The notes beneath the pieces were generated by a model. It was not told where the DNA came from and ran no database searches. It was given only the letters and a program-made list of their open reading frames with translations. Positions 30,871 through 40,837 of a DNA stretch of 64,000 nucleotides are shown in pieces. Position numbers and translations under genes: made by a program. The DNA lies in assembly GCF_900102005.1 (NCBI RefSeq), contig NZ_LT627736.1, positions 2,108,001-2,172,000 on the forward strand, given 5' to 3'. Numbering within the stretch: the stretch's first letter is position 1; every line of letters starts with the position of its first letter. The DNA comes from Microbacterium sp. LKL04 (GTDB lineage Bacteria; Actinomycetota; Actinomycetes; Actinomycetales; Microbacteriaceae).

Positions 30871-30927
30871 GCATCCGTCCCTCCCCCGGCGTGTCGCCGA
30901 GGATCCCCTGCATCCGCTTACGCGTCA
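30871..30927. repeat. Dispersed intergenic repeat, copy 2, within a longer inverted repeat
   Basis: GCATCCGTCCC..GGCGTGTCG..CCCTGCATCCGC matches 8531-8588 with one indel. Here it is also part of a hairpin: AGGGATGCCG..CGGC upstream (30847-30862) pairs with GCCGCGGCATCC and TCCCT, and an outer GATGCAAGGG (30841-30850) faces CCCCTGCATC (30905-30914). It separates two convergent MFS genes and may act as a bidirectional terminator. Confidence 0.55.
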
Positions 30928-32129
30928 GAGCGCCGGAAGCCGCGGACGACGGCCGCGACCACGAGCAGAAGCGAGACGAGGACGGCGCCGCCCGAGAGCG
31001 CCGTGGCCGCGGTCGGCTGAGCGGCTCCGCCCGCGAGATCGCCGAGCCAGGGGCCGACCGCGATGCCGACGTTGAAGGTCACGACGGTGCCCGCGCTCGC
31101 GAGGGTGCGGGTGCGGTCGGTCGCGATGCGCATGAGCAGCGAGGACTGCAGGGGGAAGAACGCGCCGATCGCGAATCCCCACCCTGCGAGTGCGACGTAG
31201 ACGAGCGGGGTGTCGGCCGCGAGGGTCAGGATGCCGAAGGCCGCCACCAGCCCCGCGAGGATGATCACGAGCGAGGCCCGCGGCCAGTGGTCGGCGAGCG
31301 GCCCGGCCACGGCGACGCCTGCGAGACCCGCGGCACCGTAGGCGAAGAGCAGGAGCGGCACCTGCGCCTCGGAAACCCCGGCCGACACCTCGAGCAGCGG
31401 CCGGACGTAGGTGAAGGTCGCGAACTGCCCGAGCGCGAACACGAGCGAGGCCGCGGCGAACAGCAAGATGGGGACGAGCGAGGCATCCGCACCTCGAGGT
31501 CGATCCGCGCGCAGGAGCGCAGGTTCGGGCACTCTGCGGGGCAGACGAATGAGGATGATGACTGCGAGGACGAGCGCGACGGCCGCCAGCGCCCCGAAGG
31601 CCCATCGCCACGACAGGAGCTGCGCGATGAGCGTGCCCGCCGGGAGTCCCGCGAGGGTGGCGACGGTCCCTCCGGCCGTGACCAGGGCGAGGCCGCGACC
31701 CAGGTGCGACGGGGCCAGCAGCGAGGTCGCGTAGACGATGACGATGGCCCAGAACAGGCCGTGCGCCACGCCCGCGGCGATGCGGGTGGCCACCGCGGCC
31801 TCATAGGTCGGTGCCAGTGCGGTCGCAGCATTCGCGACGGCGAACACGGCGAGCGCGCCGCCGGCCACGAGGCGCCGGTCGAACCGAGCGGTGAGACGGG
31901 CGAGCGGGACGCTCGTGACGATCACCGTCAGCGCCCAGACCGAGATGAGGAGCCCGACCCCCAGCGGGTCGGTCTGCAGGCCCTCGACCATCTCGGGGAG
32001 GAGCCCCGCGGGCAGGGACTCCGCCGTCACCGTGACGAAGACCGCGAAGCTCAGCAGGAGGAGCGCGCCAAACGGGAACCGGGGTGCGGCCGCCGCTGTG
32101 GTCGGGACGGGCGCGGTCGACGTGGTCAT
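30918..32129 (-). CDS. MFS transporter (DHA1-like, AraJ/purine-efflux type)
   Basis: This 403-residue membrane protein has 12 helices. The first is LLLLSFAVFVTVTAESLPAGLLPEM, a signature of the sugar/purine-ribonucleoside efflux group of DHA1 exporters. Motif A-like residues are VPLARLTARFDRR. ATG 32129 is chosen because TACGCT lies 6 nt upstream and a 29-residue upstream extension lacks membrane-protein character. Substrate unknown. Confidence 0.9.
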   Translation of the reverse strand: MTTSTAPVPTTAAAAPRFPFGALLLLSFAVFVTVTAESLPAGLLPEMVEGLQTDPLGVGLLISVWALTVIVTSVPLARLTARFDRRLVAGGALAVFAVANAATALAPTYEAAVATRIAAGVAHGLFWAIVIVYATSLLAPSHLGRGLALVTAGGTVATLAGLPAGTLIAQLLSWRWAFGALAAVALVLAVIILIRLPRRVPEPALLRADRPRGADASLVPILLFAAASLVFALGQFATFTYVRPLLEVSAGVSEAQVPLLLFAYGAAGLAGVAVAGPLADHWPRASLVIILAGLVAAFGILTLAADTPLVYVALAGWGFAIGAFFPLQSSLLMRIATDRTRTLASAGTVVTFNVGIAVGPWLGDLAGGAAQPTAATALSGGAVLVSLLLVVAAVVRGFRRSDA

Positions 32130-32235
32130 CCTTCGAGCGTAGGGCGCCGCATCACCGGCCAGCGCGGCCATATCACGCCACGCGATTCGGGACAGCCCCG
32201 TCGCGGAGCCCGGCACCGCCCGTCAGGATGGGGTC

Positions 32236-32505
32236 ATGTCCTACGCCACCGAACGCCGTTCCAACCCGACCGCCTGGGCTGCCTTCTGGGTCGGTCTCGC
32301 AGGCCTCATCCTCATGCCGATCCCTCTGTTCATCGGGTTCTTCGTCGGCGGCGGCCTGTCGATCGTCGCGGCGATCCTGGCCGTCATCGCCCTCTTCAAG
32401 GGACTCGCCCGCAGCGGCAAGGGCATCGGCCCGGTCGTCTTCGCCGCGATCTTCGTGCTGCTGACCTGGGGCGGCATCTCGATCGGCGGCGGCGTCATCT
32501 GGTGA
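32236..32505 (+). CDS. Small two-helix membrane protein (DUF4190-like)
   Basis: This 89-residue protein has two or three membrane helices separated by a short KGLARSGKG loop, a layout like DUF4190-type proteins. Its stop lies 6 bp from the convergent OSBS/NSAR gene end. No function can be assigned. Confidence 0.8.
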   Translation: MSYATERRSNPTAWAAFWVGLAGLILMPIPLFIGFFVGGGLSIVAAILAVIALFKGLARSGKGIGPVVFAAIFVLLTWGGISIGGGVIW

Positions 32506-32511
32506 CGCGCC

Positions 32512-33645
32512 TCACCGTCGCAGCGTCTCGCGCGCCACGGTGAACGCCTCGACCGCGTCAAGGTCGACCTCGACACCGAGCCCCGGACCGGTCGGCACGC
32601 GCACATGCCCGTCCTCGAGGATCACGGGTTCCGTCACGATGTCACGGTCGTAGAACCGAGCGGATGCCGAGACGTCGCCCGGCAGAGTGAACGCGGGGTG
32701 CGCGGCGAGCGCGGCGTTCGCGGCGCGGCCGATCCCGGTCTCGAGCATGCCGCCGCACCAGACCGGGATCCCGGCAGACGCGCAGAGGTCGGCGATGCGG
32801 AGCGCCTCGAGGTATCCGCCGACACGGCCCGCCTTGACGTTGATCACCGTCGTCGCGCCGAGCGCGAGCGCGTCGCGCGCGGCCTTCACCGAGGTGATCG
32901 ACTCGTCGAGGCAGACGGGCGTCTTCAGCTGCTGCGCGAGTGCGGCGTGGTCGACGAGGTCGTCCTCCTGCAGCGGCTGCTCGATGAGCAGCAGGCCGAA
33001 CCGGTCGAGCTGCGCGAGCGTGTCGGCGTCGGCGAGCGTGTAGGCGGAGTTCGCGTCCACCTGCAGCGGGATGTCGGGGAACGCTGTGCGGACGGCATCC
33101 GTCTCGGCGATGTCGCGGCCGGGTTTGATCTTGATCTTGATCCGCACGTATCCCTCGTCGAGGTATCCGCGGACGGTCTCGACGAGAGCCGCCGGATCCG
33201 ATTGGATGCCGACGCTCACCCCTGAGGCGATCGTCGCCGCCGTCCCGCCGAGGTACGACGCGAACGAACGCCCCTCCCCGCGAAGGGCGGCGTCGAGCAG
33301 GGCGAGCTCGAGTCCCGCCTTCGCCATCCGGTGACCGACGAAGGGATCGAGGACACCCGCGACGTCCTCGGGCGCGAGCGTCCCGCGCTGCAGAAGCGCC
33401 GGACCGAGCCAGCGCGTCGCGACGTCCCACGCGCCCTGCGTGTACTCGCTGGAGTACACCGGCGCACCCTGCGTGACGATCTCTCCCCATCCCTCGCCCG
33501 CGTCGGTCTTCGCACGCACGACGATGACCTCGCGGTCGGCCATGGTGCCGAACGACGTCGTGAACGGGGCGACGAGCGGGATCCGGAGCACCCGCAGCTC
33601 GATCTCCTCGAGACGGACGGACGCGGCGTGCTGGGTGAGCGGCAT
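32512..33645 (-). CDS. o-Succinylbenzoate synthase / N-succinylamino acid racemase (MenC2 type)
   Basis: This 377-residue enolase-superfamily enzyme has the Lys acid/base pair in RIKIKIKPG, metal ligands in QVDANSAY, IEQPL and CLDESI, and the second Lys in INVKAGRVGG. OSBS works in menaquinone synthesis; the same family includes promiscuous N-succinylamino acid racemases. No men genes are adjacent, while a COG3375-type GNAT lies one gene away. That pairing favours the N-succinylamino acid racemase role, but sequence alone does not exclude OSBS. TAACCT lies 6 nt before the ATG. Confidence 0.88.
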   Translation of the reverse strand: MPLTQHAASVRLEEIELRVLRIPLVAPFTTSFGTMADREVIVVRAKTDAGEGWGEIVTQGAPVYSSEYTQGAWDVATRWLGPALLQRGTLAPEDVAGVLDPFVGHRMAKAGLELALLDAALRGEGRSFASYLGGTAATIASGVSVGIQSDPAALVETVRGYLDEGYVRIKIKIKPGRDIAETDAVRTAFPDIPLQVDANSAYTLADADTLAQLDRFGLLLIEQPLQEDDLVDHAALAQQLKTPVCLDESITSVKAARDALALGATTVINVKAGRVGGYLEALRIADLCASAGIPVWCGGMLETGIGRAANAALAAHPAFTLPGDVSASARFYDRDIVTEPVILEDGHVRVPTGPGLGVEVDLDAVEAFTVARETLRR

Positions 33646-33710
33646 GGGGTCAGGTTACGGGCCATTGCTGCCTGGGTGCATCGACGGCGACGACTTCCTA
33701 GACTCGGGCG

Positions 33711-34892
33711 ATGCCCCTCGCGACGACCACCTCCGGAAGCCTTCCCCGCTCGACCGCGCTGATCGAGGCGAACGCCGCGCGCGCGTTCGCCGACGACGGC
33801 TTCACCCTGCTGCCGAGTGCCGAGGCGGAGGAACTGACCGCGCGCGCCGTGGCCGACGTCGTCGAGCGCCAGCGCGCCGCGGGCATCACCCTCGTCGGCG
33901 ACGGGGAGTTCGGCAAGGCGATGACGAACCCGGTCGACTACGGCGCCTGGTGGGGATACTCCTTCCAGCGGGTCGCGGGGCTGTCGCTCACCGAGGTCAA
34001 CGCCTTCACCGAGCCTCCCGTCCTCTCCACCCCGGGGAACATCCGTCTCACGAGCTTCCTCGGTCGCCGCGACCGCCAGCGGTTCCCCGCGGTGTACGCC
34101 GAGGCCGTCGAGACCGGCCGCATCGCGTCGGCGTTCCCGACCACGACGGGTCCGATCTCCTACCGCGGCCACGACGCGGTGGCCGCCGACATCCGCAACC
34201 TCACTGCGGCGCTCCGCGACGGCGAGCGCGGCTTCCTCACGGCAATCGCCCCCGGGTCGGCCGCGCGCGTGCACAACGACTACTACGCGACCGAGCAGGA
34301 GCACATCGACGCGTGGGCCGACGCCCTCCGCGAGGAGTACCGGGCCATCACCGATGCGGGTCTCATCCTCCAGCTCGACGACCCGTCGTTGGCCGAGAAC
34401 TTCGACCAGATCGACCCAGAGCCCTCGCTCGCCGACTACCAGGCGTTCACCCGCATCCGGATCGAGGCGATCAACCGGGCGATCGAGGGCCTCCCGAAGG
34501 AGCAGGTGCGCCTGCACCTGTGTTGGGGCTCATGGCACGGACCGCACACGACCGACGTCGAGCTGAAGGACATCCTCGACGTCGTCCTCGAGGCGAACGT
34601 CGGGTCGATCTCGTTCGAGGCCGGCAACGTCCGCCACGAGCACGAGTTCGCCGTCTGGGCCGATGCAGCGATCCCCGACGACCTCGTCCTCGTCCCGGGC
34701 GTCGTCAGCCACGCGACCAACGTCGTCGAGCACCCCGACCTCGTCGCGCAGCGCATCCGCCGCTACACCGACATCGTCGGCGCCGAGCGCGTCATCGCCT
34801 CGACCGACTGCGGCCTCGGGGGCCGCATCCACCCCGACATCGCATGGGCGAAGCTCGAGTCGCTCGGTGAAGGTGCGCGCCGGGCGGGCTGA
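33711..34892 (+). CDS. Cobalamin-independent methionine synthase family protein (MetE C-terminal-like)
   Basis: This 393-residue protein corresponds to the C-terminal barrel of MetE rather than the full two-domain enzyme of about 750 residues. Zinc-ligand candidates are His and Cys in LHLCWG, Glu in SFEAGN and Cys in ASTDCGLGG. Such short forms include epoxyalkane:coenzyme M transferases and uncharacterised methyltransferases, so homocysteine methylation is only one possibility. TAGACT sits 6 nt before the ATG, so the mRNA is probably leaderless. Its stop is 5 bp from the convergent GNAT gene end. Confidence 0.85.
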   Translation: MPLATTTSGSLPRSTALIEANAARAFADDGFTLLPSAEAEELTARAVADVVERQRAAGITLVGDGEFGKAMTNPVDYGAWWGYSFQRVAGLSLTEVNAFTEPPVLSTPGNIRLTSFLGRRDRQRFPAVYAEAVETGRIASAFPTTTGPISYRGHDAVAADIRNLTAALRDGERGFLTAIAPGSAARVHNDYYATEQEHIDAWADALREEYRAITDAGLILQLDDPSLAENFDQIDPEPSLADYQAFTRIRIEAINRAIEGLPKEQVRLHLCWGSWHGPHTTDVELKDILDVVLEANVGSISFEAGNVRHEHEFAVWADAAIPDDLVLVPGVVSHATNVVEHPDLVAQRIRRYTDIVGAERVIASTDCGLGGRIHPDIAWAKLESLGEGARRAG

Positions 34893-34897
34893 ACCAG

Positions 34898-35593
34898 TCA
34901 GCTTCGGACGAACAGGTAGCCCTCGCCGGTGCGGAAGCCGCCCACGGCGAGGCCGGCGTCGAGCTGCGCCCGGAACGCATCGCGGACCTCGCGGCGGAGG
35001 CGAGCCGCGGCATCCGGATCCTCCCGGCGGAGTGCCTCGATGTCGGTCGGGATCGCGACCGACGCGACCACATCGGATGCCTCGGGTGTCGGGACGGGCG
35101 ACGCGAGGTGCCACGCCACGTGCAGCCGATCGCTCTCGTCGCCGCTGTTGATCGCGTCGCCCATGTCGCCATAGTGGTCGACGAGGTAGTCGGTGACCCG
35201 CGCGCCGAGGACCTCGAGGTTGAAGTGGGCGTTCCGGGCGATGAGCGGATCGAACGTCCACGTGATGGTGCCGACGTCGCGCGCGAACGCCCACTCGCGC
35301 TGGTGCGCCTTGAGCGCGCGGCCGATGCCCCGCGCCTGCGCCTCGGGCAGGACGCCCGTCACGTGCGAATGCATGCTGCGTGATGACGGCGGCCCGAAGA
35401 AGGCAGCGGATGCCGCGACCATGCGCTCGCCGTCGAAGACACCGACGACGTAGTTGCCCGAGTGCTCCAACGCGCGCAGCAGGTTCGGCGGCATCCCCCC
35501 ATCCGGAGAACCCCAGACCGCCTCGAAGACGCCGCTCGCGGCGACCATCTCGTCGATCGTGTGCAGTTCGCGGATGTCGAGCGCGTCAGCCAT
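34898..35593 (-). CDS. COG3375-type GNAT, likely N-succinyltransferase partner of NSAR
   Basis: This 231-residue GNAT has MHSHVTGVLPEAQARGIGRALKAHQREWA, TWTFDPLIARNAHFNLEVLGARVTDYLVDHYG and DAINSGDESDRLHVAWHL. I recognise these as the predicted acetyltransferase group COG3375, often encoded beside OSBS/NSAR enzymes. In the Geobacillus pathway of D- to L-amino-acid conversion, such a protein is the succinyl-CoA:D-amino acid N-succinyltransferase. Here the racemase-like gene is one gene away. The desuccinylase of that pathway is not in this window. TAGCGT lies 6 nt before the ATG. Confidence 0.85.
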   Translation of the reverse strand: MADALDIRELHTIDEMVAASGVFEAVWGSPDGGMPPNLLRALEHSGNYVVGVFDGERMVAASAAFFGPPSSRSMHSHVTGVLPEAQARGIGRALKAHQREWAFARDVGTITWTFDPLIARNAHFNLEVLGARVTDYLVDHYGDMGDAINSGDESDRLHVAWHLASPVPTPEASDVVASVAIPTDIEALRREDPDAAARLRREVRDAFRAQLDAGLAVGGFRTGEGYLFVRS

Positions 35594-35611
35594 CCCGCCA
35601 CGCTACGCCGG

Positions 35612-36505
35612 TCAGCGCCGCCAGCGCTCGAGGGTCGGTCGGAGTCGCTCGAGCGCGCCGCGGACGAAGCCGGGGTTCTGGCGATACCACTCGAGGTGCG
35701 CCTCGCGGATCTCGGCCGGATCGACGAGATCCCCGTTCACCCGCCACACCGGCTCGGGCACGGCGTCGAGACCCCACGCGTCGATGACCCAGTCCTCGCG
35801 CGGCGCGTGGACGGCGTCCAGCAGGGGCCGGCCGGGATCGATCGCCGCGCCCGGTCGACCGAGGGCCTGCAGCACGCGGTCGCCGATCGCGAGGATCACA
35901 GGGTTTCCCGGATGGTTCACGGTGCGAACGAGGTCGAAGCCCGGCGCCGCGAACAGGTCCGAGACCCCGACGTCGAGCTGCTGCTCGCGTCGCGCGAGCT
36001 CGGCGATCGAGTCGGCTGCCTCGGCTCGGACGGCCTCGGCGCCCAGCGTGTCGCGAACGGGGATGCCGCCCGCCTCGGCGAGCGTGCGGACGTCGTGGTA
36101 CGCGACGACCGGCGGATCCTCCTCCGTCCCCGGCACGTGCAGGACGGCCTGGAACGGGTAGAGGCCCGAGAAGCGGACGACCGGGAAGGTGACCGCGCGA
36201 CCCGATGCGGGAAGGGATGCCGCGAGCTGCCGAGTCCCCAGCGGAAGGTCGTGATAATCGTCCTTCACCGGCTGCGCGATGAGCACCGAGGCGCCGGCGA
36301 GCACCTCGTGCAGGCGTGCCGCCTCGGCGGCATCCATTTCGTACACCGGAGGGACGCGCAGGAGCGTCAGGTCGTCGGAGTCGAGCACGAGGCGCACCGA
36401 TTCGGCCTGGCAGTTGCCGACGACGACGCCGTAGTCCGTGCGGGGAAGGTCGCCGAAGAAGCCGGCGTAGTGGGCGCGGCGGGCGGTGAGCGCATCGTCG
36501 GTCAT
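35612..36505 (-). CDS. WcbI-domain protein
   Basis: This 297-residue protein starts with YGVVVGNCQAESVRLVLDS and continues with YEMDAAEAARLHEVLAGASVLIAQPVKDDYHDLPLGTRQL, the conserved pattern of WcbI polysaccharide-biosynthesis enzymes. WcbI of Burkholderia acts on capsule, possibly as an acetyltransferase-type step. No capsule or glycosyltransferase genes are nearby, so the role here is open. Long antisense reading continues upstream of ATG 36505 but is spurious. It is 18 bp downstream of the GNAT gene's start, on the same strand. Confidence 0.85.
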   Translation of the reverse strand: MTDDALTARRAHYAGFFGDLPRTDYGVVVGNCQAESVRLVLDSDDLTLLRVPPVYEMDAAEAARLHEVLAGASVLIAQPVKDDYHDLPLGTRQLAASLPASGRAVTFPVVRFSGLYPFQAVLHVPGTEEDPPVVAYHDVRTLAEAGGIPVRDTLGAEAVRAEAADSIAELARREQQLDVGVSDLFAAPGFDLVRTVNHPGNPVILAIGDRVLQALGRPGAAIDPGRPLLDAVHAPREDWVIDAWGLDAVPEPVWRVNGDLVDPAEIREAHLEWYRQNPGFVRGALERLRPTLERWRR

Positions 36506-36610
36506 GCCTCGAGCGTCGCAGGCGCCGCTCGCCCCGGCCACCCGCTTGCGCGCGGGCACATGTCGGGCAAGGGCACGCGTACGACACCCCCGCGACCTAG
36601 GATCGTCGCC

Positions 36611-38326
36611 GTGCAGCTGAACGAGACACGCGCCTGGAACCGCTTCTACGCCGCCGGCACGCCGGTCGACATCGAACCCGTGACGGGGTCGCTCGTCGAC
36701 CTGCTCGACGAACGCGTGCGCCAGTACGGCGAGCGCGACGCGATCGCGTTCTTCGGACGGGCGGTGACCTACGGCGAGCTCGGCTCGCGGGTCGCGCGCG
36801 TCGCCGAGGGGCTGCGGAAGCTCGGGATCGGCGCCGGTGACCGCGTCGCGTTGATCATGCCGAACGCCCCGCAGCACGTCATCGCGTTCTACGCCGTGCT
36901 TCGGCTCGGCGCGGTCGTCGTCGAGCACAACCCGCTCTACACGCGGGACGAGCTCGAGGTGCAGTTCCGCGACCACGGAGCGCGCACCGTCATCGCGTGG
37001 GACAAGGTGGCGCCGCTCGTCCAGTCGCTGCCGGCCGAGCTCGGCATCCGCGACGTCATCTCGGTCGACGTGACCACGGCGATGCCGCTGAAGACCCGGA
37101 TGCTGCTGCGCCTGCCCGTCGCGAAGGCCCGGGAGTCGCGTGCCAAGCTGACGGCGGCCGCCCCCGGCACGATCCCGTTCACGCGACTCGAGAACTCCGC
37201 ACCGATCGCCTCGGGGCACCCCCTGCCGGGGCGCGACGACCTCGCCTGCCTGCAGTACACCTCGGGCACGACGGGCGACCCGAAGGGCGCCATGATCAGC
37301 CACGGCAATCTGTGGGCGAACGCCCGCATGGGCGCCGCGTGGATGCCGGAGTTCCGCCACGGCGAGGGCAGCATCTACGGGTTGCTGCCGATGTTCCACT
37401 CCTTCGGCCTCCTGCTGTCGGTCATCTACTCCGTCGAGACCGGGTCGCGCGCCGTGCTGTTCCCCACGTTCGACCCCGAGCTGGTGGTGGATGCCGCGAA
37501 GCGGTTCCCGCCGACGTTCATCCCCGCCGTCCCACCGATGTTCGACCGGTTGGCCCGGGTCGCCCGCGACGGCGACCTCGACCTCAGCCGCGTCGTGTAC
37601 TCCATCTCGGGAGCGATGACCCTGACCCCGGCCGTCGTCTCGCGCTGGGAGAAGCTCGCGGGCAGCATGCTCAACGAGGGGTACGGCCTCACCGAGACGA
37701 GCCCCATCGCCCTGGCCAACCCGTTCGACGAGTCGCGCCGCATCGGGGCCATCGGCATCCCGTTCCCCTCCACCGACATCAAGGTCGTCGACCCCGACGA
37801 GCCGACCCGCGAGGTCGCGCAGGGCGAGACCGGCGAGCTCCTCATCCACGGACCGCAGGTCTTCGCGGGGTATTGGAACCGACCGGAGGAGACCGCCGCG
37901 ACCCTCCTCGAGGGCGGCTGGGTGCGCACCGGCGACCTCGTGCAGCAGGACGCGGACGGCTTCGTCACGGTCGTCGACCGCAAGAAGGAGCTCATCATCA
38001 CGGGCGGCTTCAACGTCGCGCCGTCCGAGGTCGAGCAGGTCGTGTCCGGAACGCCGGGCGTCGCCGAGACCGCGGTCGTCGGCATCCCCCGCGGCGGCGG
38101 CGCCGAGGTCGTCACGGCCGTCGTCGTCCTGGAGGACGGCGCGACGTTCGACGAGGCCGCCGCGCGCGAGCTCGCCCGCGAGCGCCTGGCCGAGTACAAG
38201 CGGCCGACGACCTACGTCGTCTGGGAGGAGCTGCCGAAGTCCCTCATCGGCAAGGTGCTCCGCCGCCGCGTCCGCGACACCTTGCTCGCGGATCGCCACG
38301 CCACCCGCGCCGCCGTCGAGGACTGA
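36611..38326 (+). CDS. Long-chain fatty-acid--CoA ligase (AMP-binding)
   Basis: This 571-residue acyl-CoA synthetase adenylates a carboxylate and ligates CoA. Motifs are the P-loop YTSGTTGDPKGA (about 214-225), YGLTETSP, the hinge GWVRTGDLVQQDADGF and the C-terminal lysine motif LPKSLIGKVLRR. Its pattern is FadD-like. GTG 36611 is chosen because TAGGAT (36598-36603) lies 7 nt upstream, suggesting a leaderless mRNA. The acyl-CoA operon at 8.6-11 kb could act downstream but is not linked. Confidence 0.93.
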   Translation: MQLNETRAWNRFYAAGTPVDIEPVTGSLVDLLDERVRQYGERDAIAFFGRAVTYGELGSRVARVAEGLRKLGIGAGDRVALIMPNAPQHVIAFYAVLRLGAVVVEHNPLYTRDELEVQFRDHGARTVIAWDKVAPLVQSLPAELGIRDVISVDVTTAMPLKTRMLLRLPVAKARESRAKLTAAAPGTIPFTRLENSAPIASGHPLPGRDDLACLQYTSGTTGDPKGAMISHGNLWANARMGAAWMPEFRHGEGSIYGLLPMFHSFGLLLSVIYSVETGSRAVLFPTFDPELVVDAAKRFPPTFIPAVPPMFDRLARVARDGDLDLSRVVYSISGAMTLTPAVVSRWEKLAGSMLNEGYGLTETSPIALANPFDESRRIGAIGIPFPSTDIKVVDPDEPTREVAQGETGELLIHGPQVFAGYWNRPEETAATLLEGGWVRTGDLVQQDADGFVTVVDRKKELIITGGFNVAPSEVEQVVSGTPGVAETAVVGIPRGGGAEVVTAVVVLEDGATFDEAAARELARERLAEYKRPTTYVVWEELPKSLIGKVLRRRVRDTLLADRHATRAAVED

Positions 38327-38392
38327 TACACCCGCGGCCGACGCCGCACAACCTGGGTGCCCTGTCCAGGACCGGTGCCTAGCCTGGGACGA

Positions 38393-39877
38393 ATGCGGAA
38401 CGTACCTCCCGTCGACCTCCCGTCCTCCGACGACACCGCAGCGCGCGACACCCGATTCTTCGGTCAGCCGTTCGCGCTCGCGCACGTGTTCGGCGTCGAG
38501 ATGTGGGAGCGCTTCAGCTTCTACGGCATGCAGGGCATCCTGCTGCTGTATCTGTACTTCTCGGTCACCGACGGAGGTCTCGGCGTCGACCAGACGGTCG
38601 CGGCGAGCATCGTCGGCGCCTACGGCGGTGCGGTCTACCTCTCGACCGTCCTCGGGGCCTGGATCGCCGACCGCATCCTGGGCGCCGAACGCGTGCTGTT
38701 CCTCAGCGCGATCGTCATCATGGCGGGGCACATCGCCCTCGCACTGCTCCCCGGCTTCGCGGGCGTGACCGTCGGTCTGATCCTCGTCGCCTTCGGGTCG
38801 GGCGGGCTCAAGGCGACCGCCACGAGCGTTGTCGGCACCCTCTACGCCGCCGAGGATTCCCGACGGGATGCCGGTTTCTCGCTGTTCTACCTCGGCATCA
38901 ACCTCGGCGCGTTCGCCGGTCCCCTGCTGACCGGCTTGCTGCAGTCGACCCTCGGGTTCCACTGGGGCTTCGGGCTCGCCGCCCTCGGCATGGCGCTGGG
39001 CCTCACGCAGTACTCGTTCGGACGCCGGAGCCTGCCCGCCGAGGCACGCATCGTGCCGAACCCGCTGCCGCGCGGGCGCTACCCGCTGTTCGCAGGAATC
39101 GGCGTCGCCGCCGTCGTGATCATCGTCGTCCTGGTCCTGACCGGCGTCATCCGCGCCGACAACCTCGCGCTGATCGTGATCGGTGCGGTCATCGTCGCGG
39201 CGATCGCCTACTTCGCGGTGATCCTGCTGAGCCGGCAGATCACGGCGCAGGAGCGCAGTCGGGTGTGGGGCTTCCTGCCGCTGTTCCTCACCTCGGTCGT
39301 CTTCTGGTCGCTGTACCAGCAGCAGTTCACGGTGGTGACGCTGTACTCGGCCGAGCGTCTGGATCGGAATCTGTTCGGGTGGGAGATGCCGATCCCGTGG
39401 GTGCAGTCGATCAACCCGGTGTTCATCATCCTGCTCGCGGGCGTCTTCACCGCCGTCTGGTCGAAGCTCGGTTCGCGTCAGCCGTCGACGCCGGTGAAGT
39501 TCGCGCTCGGCGTCGCTGTCATGGGTGTCGCGTTCCTGCTCTTCCTGCCGTTCGCGGGTGGCGGGGCGAACTCGACGCCGCTGCTGGCGATCGTCGGCAT
39601 CCTCTTCGTCTTCACGGTCGCCGAGCTGATGCTCTCGCCCGTCGGCCTGTCGGCGGCGACCAAGCTCGCGCCGGAGCGTTTCCAGACGCAGATGGTCGCG
39701 CTCTTCTTCCTGTCGGTGTCGCTCGGCACCGCCATCGCCGGCCAGCTCGCGACCCTCTACAACCCGGACAACGAGGTGCCCTACTTCGCGACACTCGGCG
39801 GGATCTCGATCGCGATGGGCGTGCTGCTGCTGGTGTGCGTGAAGCCCGTGCTGTCGCTCATGAAGGGCGTGCGCTGA
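38393..39877 (+). CDS. Proton-dependent oligopeptide transporter (POT/PTR2 family)
   Basis: This 494-residue membrane protein imports di- and tripeptides with protons. It has the PTR2 signatures WERFSFYGMQGILLLYLYF (the E-R-F-S/Y-Y motif on helix 1) and FSLFYLGINLGAFAGPLLTG. About 14 helices are visible, and the C-terminal half contains the FWSLYQQQ segment typical of bacterial POTs. ATG 38393 has TAGCCT 7 nt upstream. It is followed by a strong hairpin. Confidence 0.94.
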   Translation: MRNVPPVDLPSSDDTAARDTRFFGQPFALAHVFGVEMWERFSFYGMQGILLLYLYFSVTDGGLGVDQTVAASIVGAYGGAVYLSTVLGAWIADRILGAERVLFLSAIVIMAGHIALALLPGFAGVTVGLILVAFGSGGLKATATSVVGTLYAAEDSRRDAGFSLFYLGINLGAFAGPLLTGLLQSTLGFHWGFGLAALGMALGLTQYSFGRRSLPAEARIVPNPLPRGRYPLFAGIGVAAVVIIVVLVLTGVIRADNLALIVIGAVIVAAIAYFAVILLSRQITAQERSRVWGFLPLFLTSVVFWSLYQQQFTVVTLYSAERLDRNLFGWEMPIPWVQSINPVFIILLAGVFTAVWSKLGSRQPSTPVKFALGVAVMGVAFLLFLPFAGGGANSTPLLAIVGILFVFTVAELMLSPVGLSAATKLAPERFQTQMVALFFLSVSLGTAIAGQLATLYNPDNEVPYFATLGGISIAMGVLLLVCVKPVLSLMKGVR

Positions 39878-39911
39878 CGGATGCCGCGCGTCACGCGGTC
39901 GGCATCCGTCA
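39875..39911 (+). terminator. GGATGCC-stem hairpin at the end of the POT transporter gene
   Basis: TGACGGATGCCG (39875-39886, beginning with the stop codon) pairs perfectly over 12 bp with CGGCATCCGTCA (39900-39911). It lies between the POT gene and purU, and probably ends or attenuates transcription despite lacking a T-run. Confidence 0.7.
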
Positions 39912-39933
39912 CCGCACAGGGCAGAATCGAGGG

Positions 39934-40812
<879 letters not shown>

Positions 40813-40837
40813 CGCGGGGGCGCGGGTTCCGCGGGGC

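Noticed and set aside
36506..38962. Long upstream extension of the WcbI frame (total 1116 codons)
   Set aside because: It runs antisense through the acyl-CoA ligase and into the POT gene; recognisable WcbI sequence begins only at ATG 36505.
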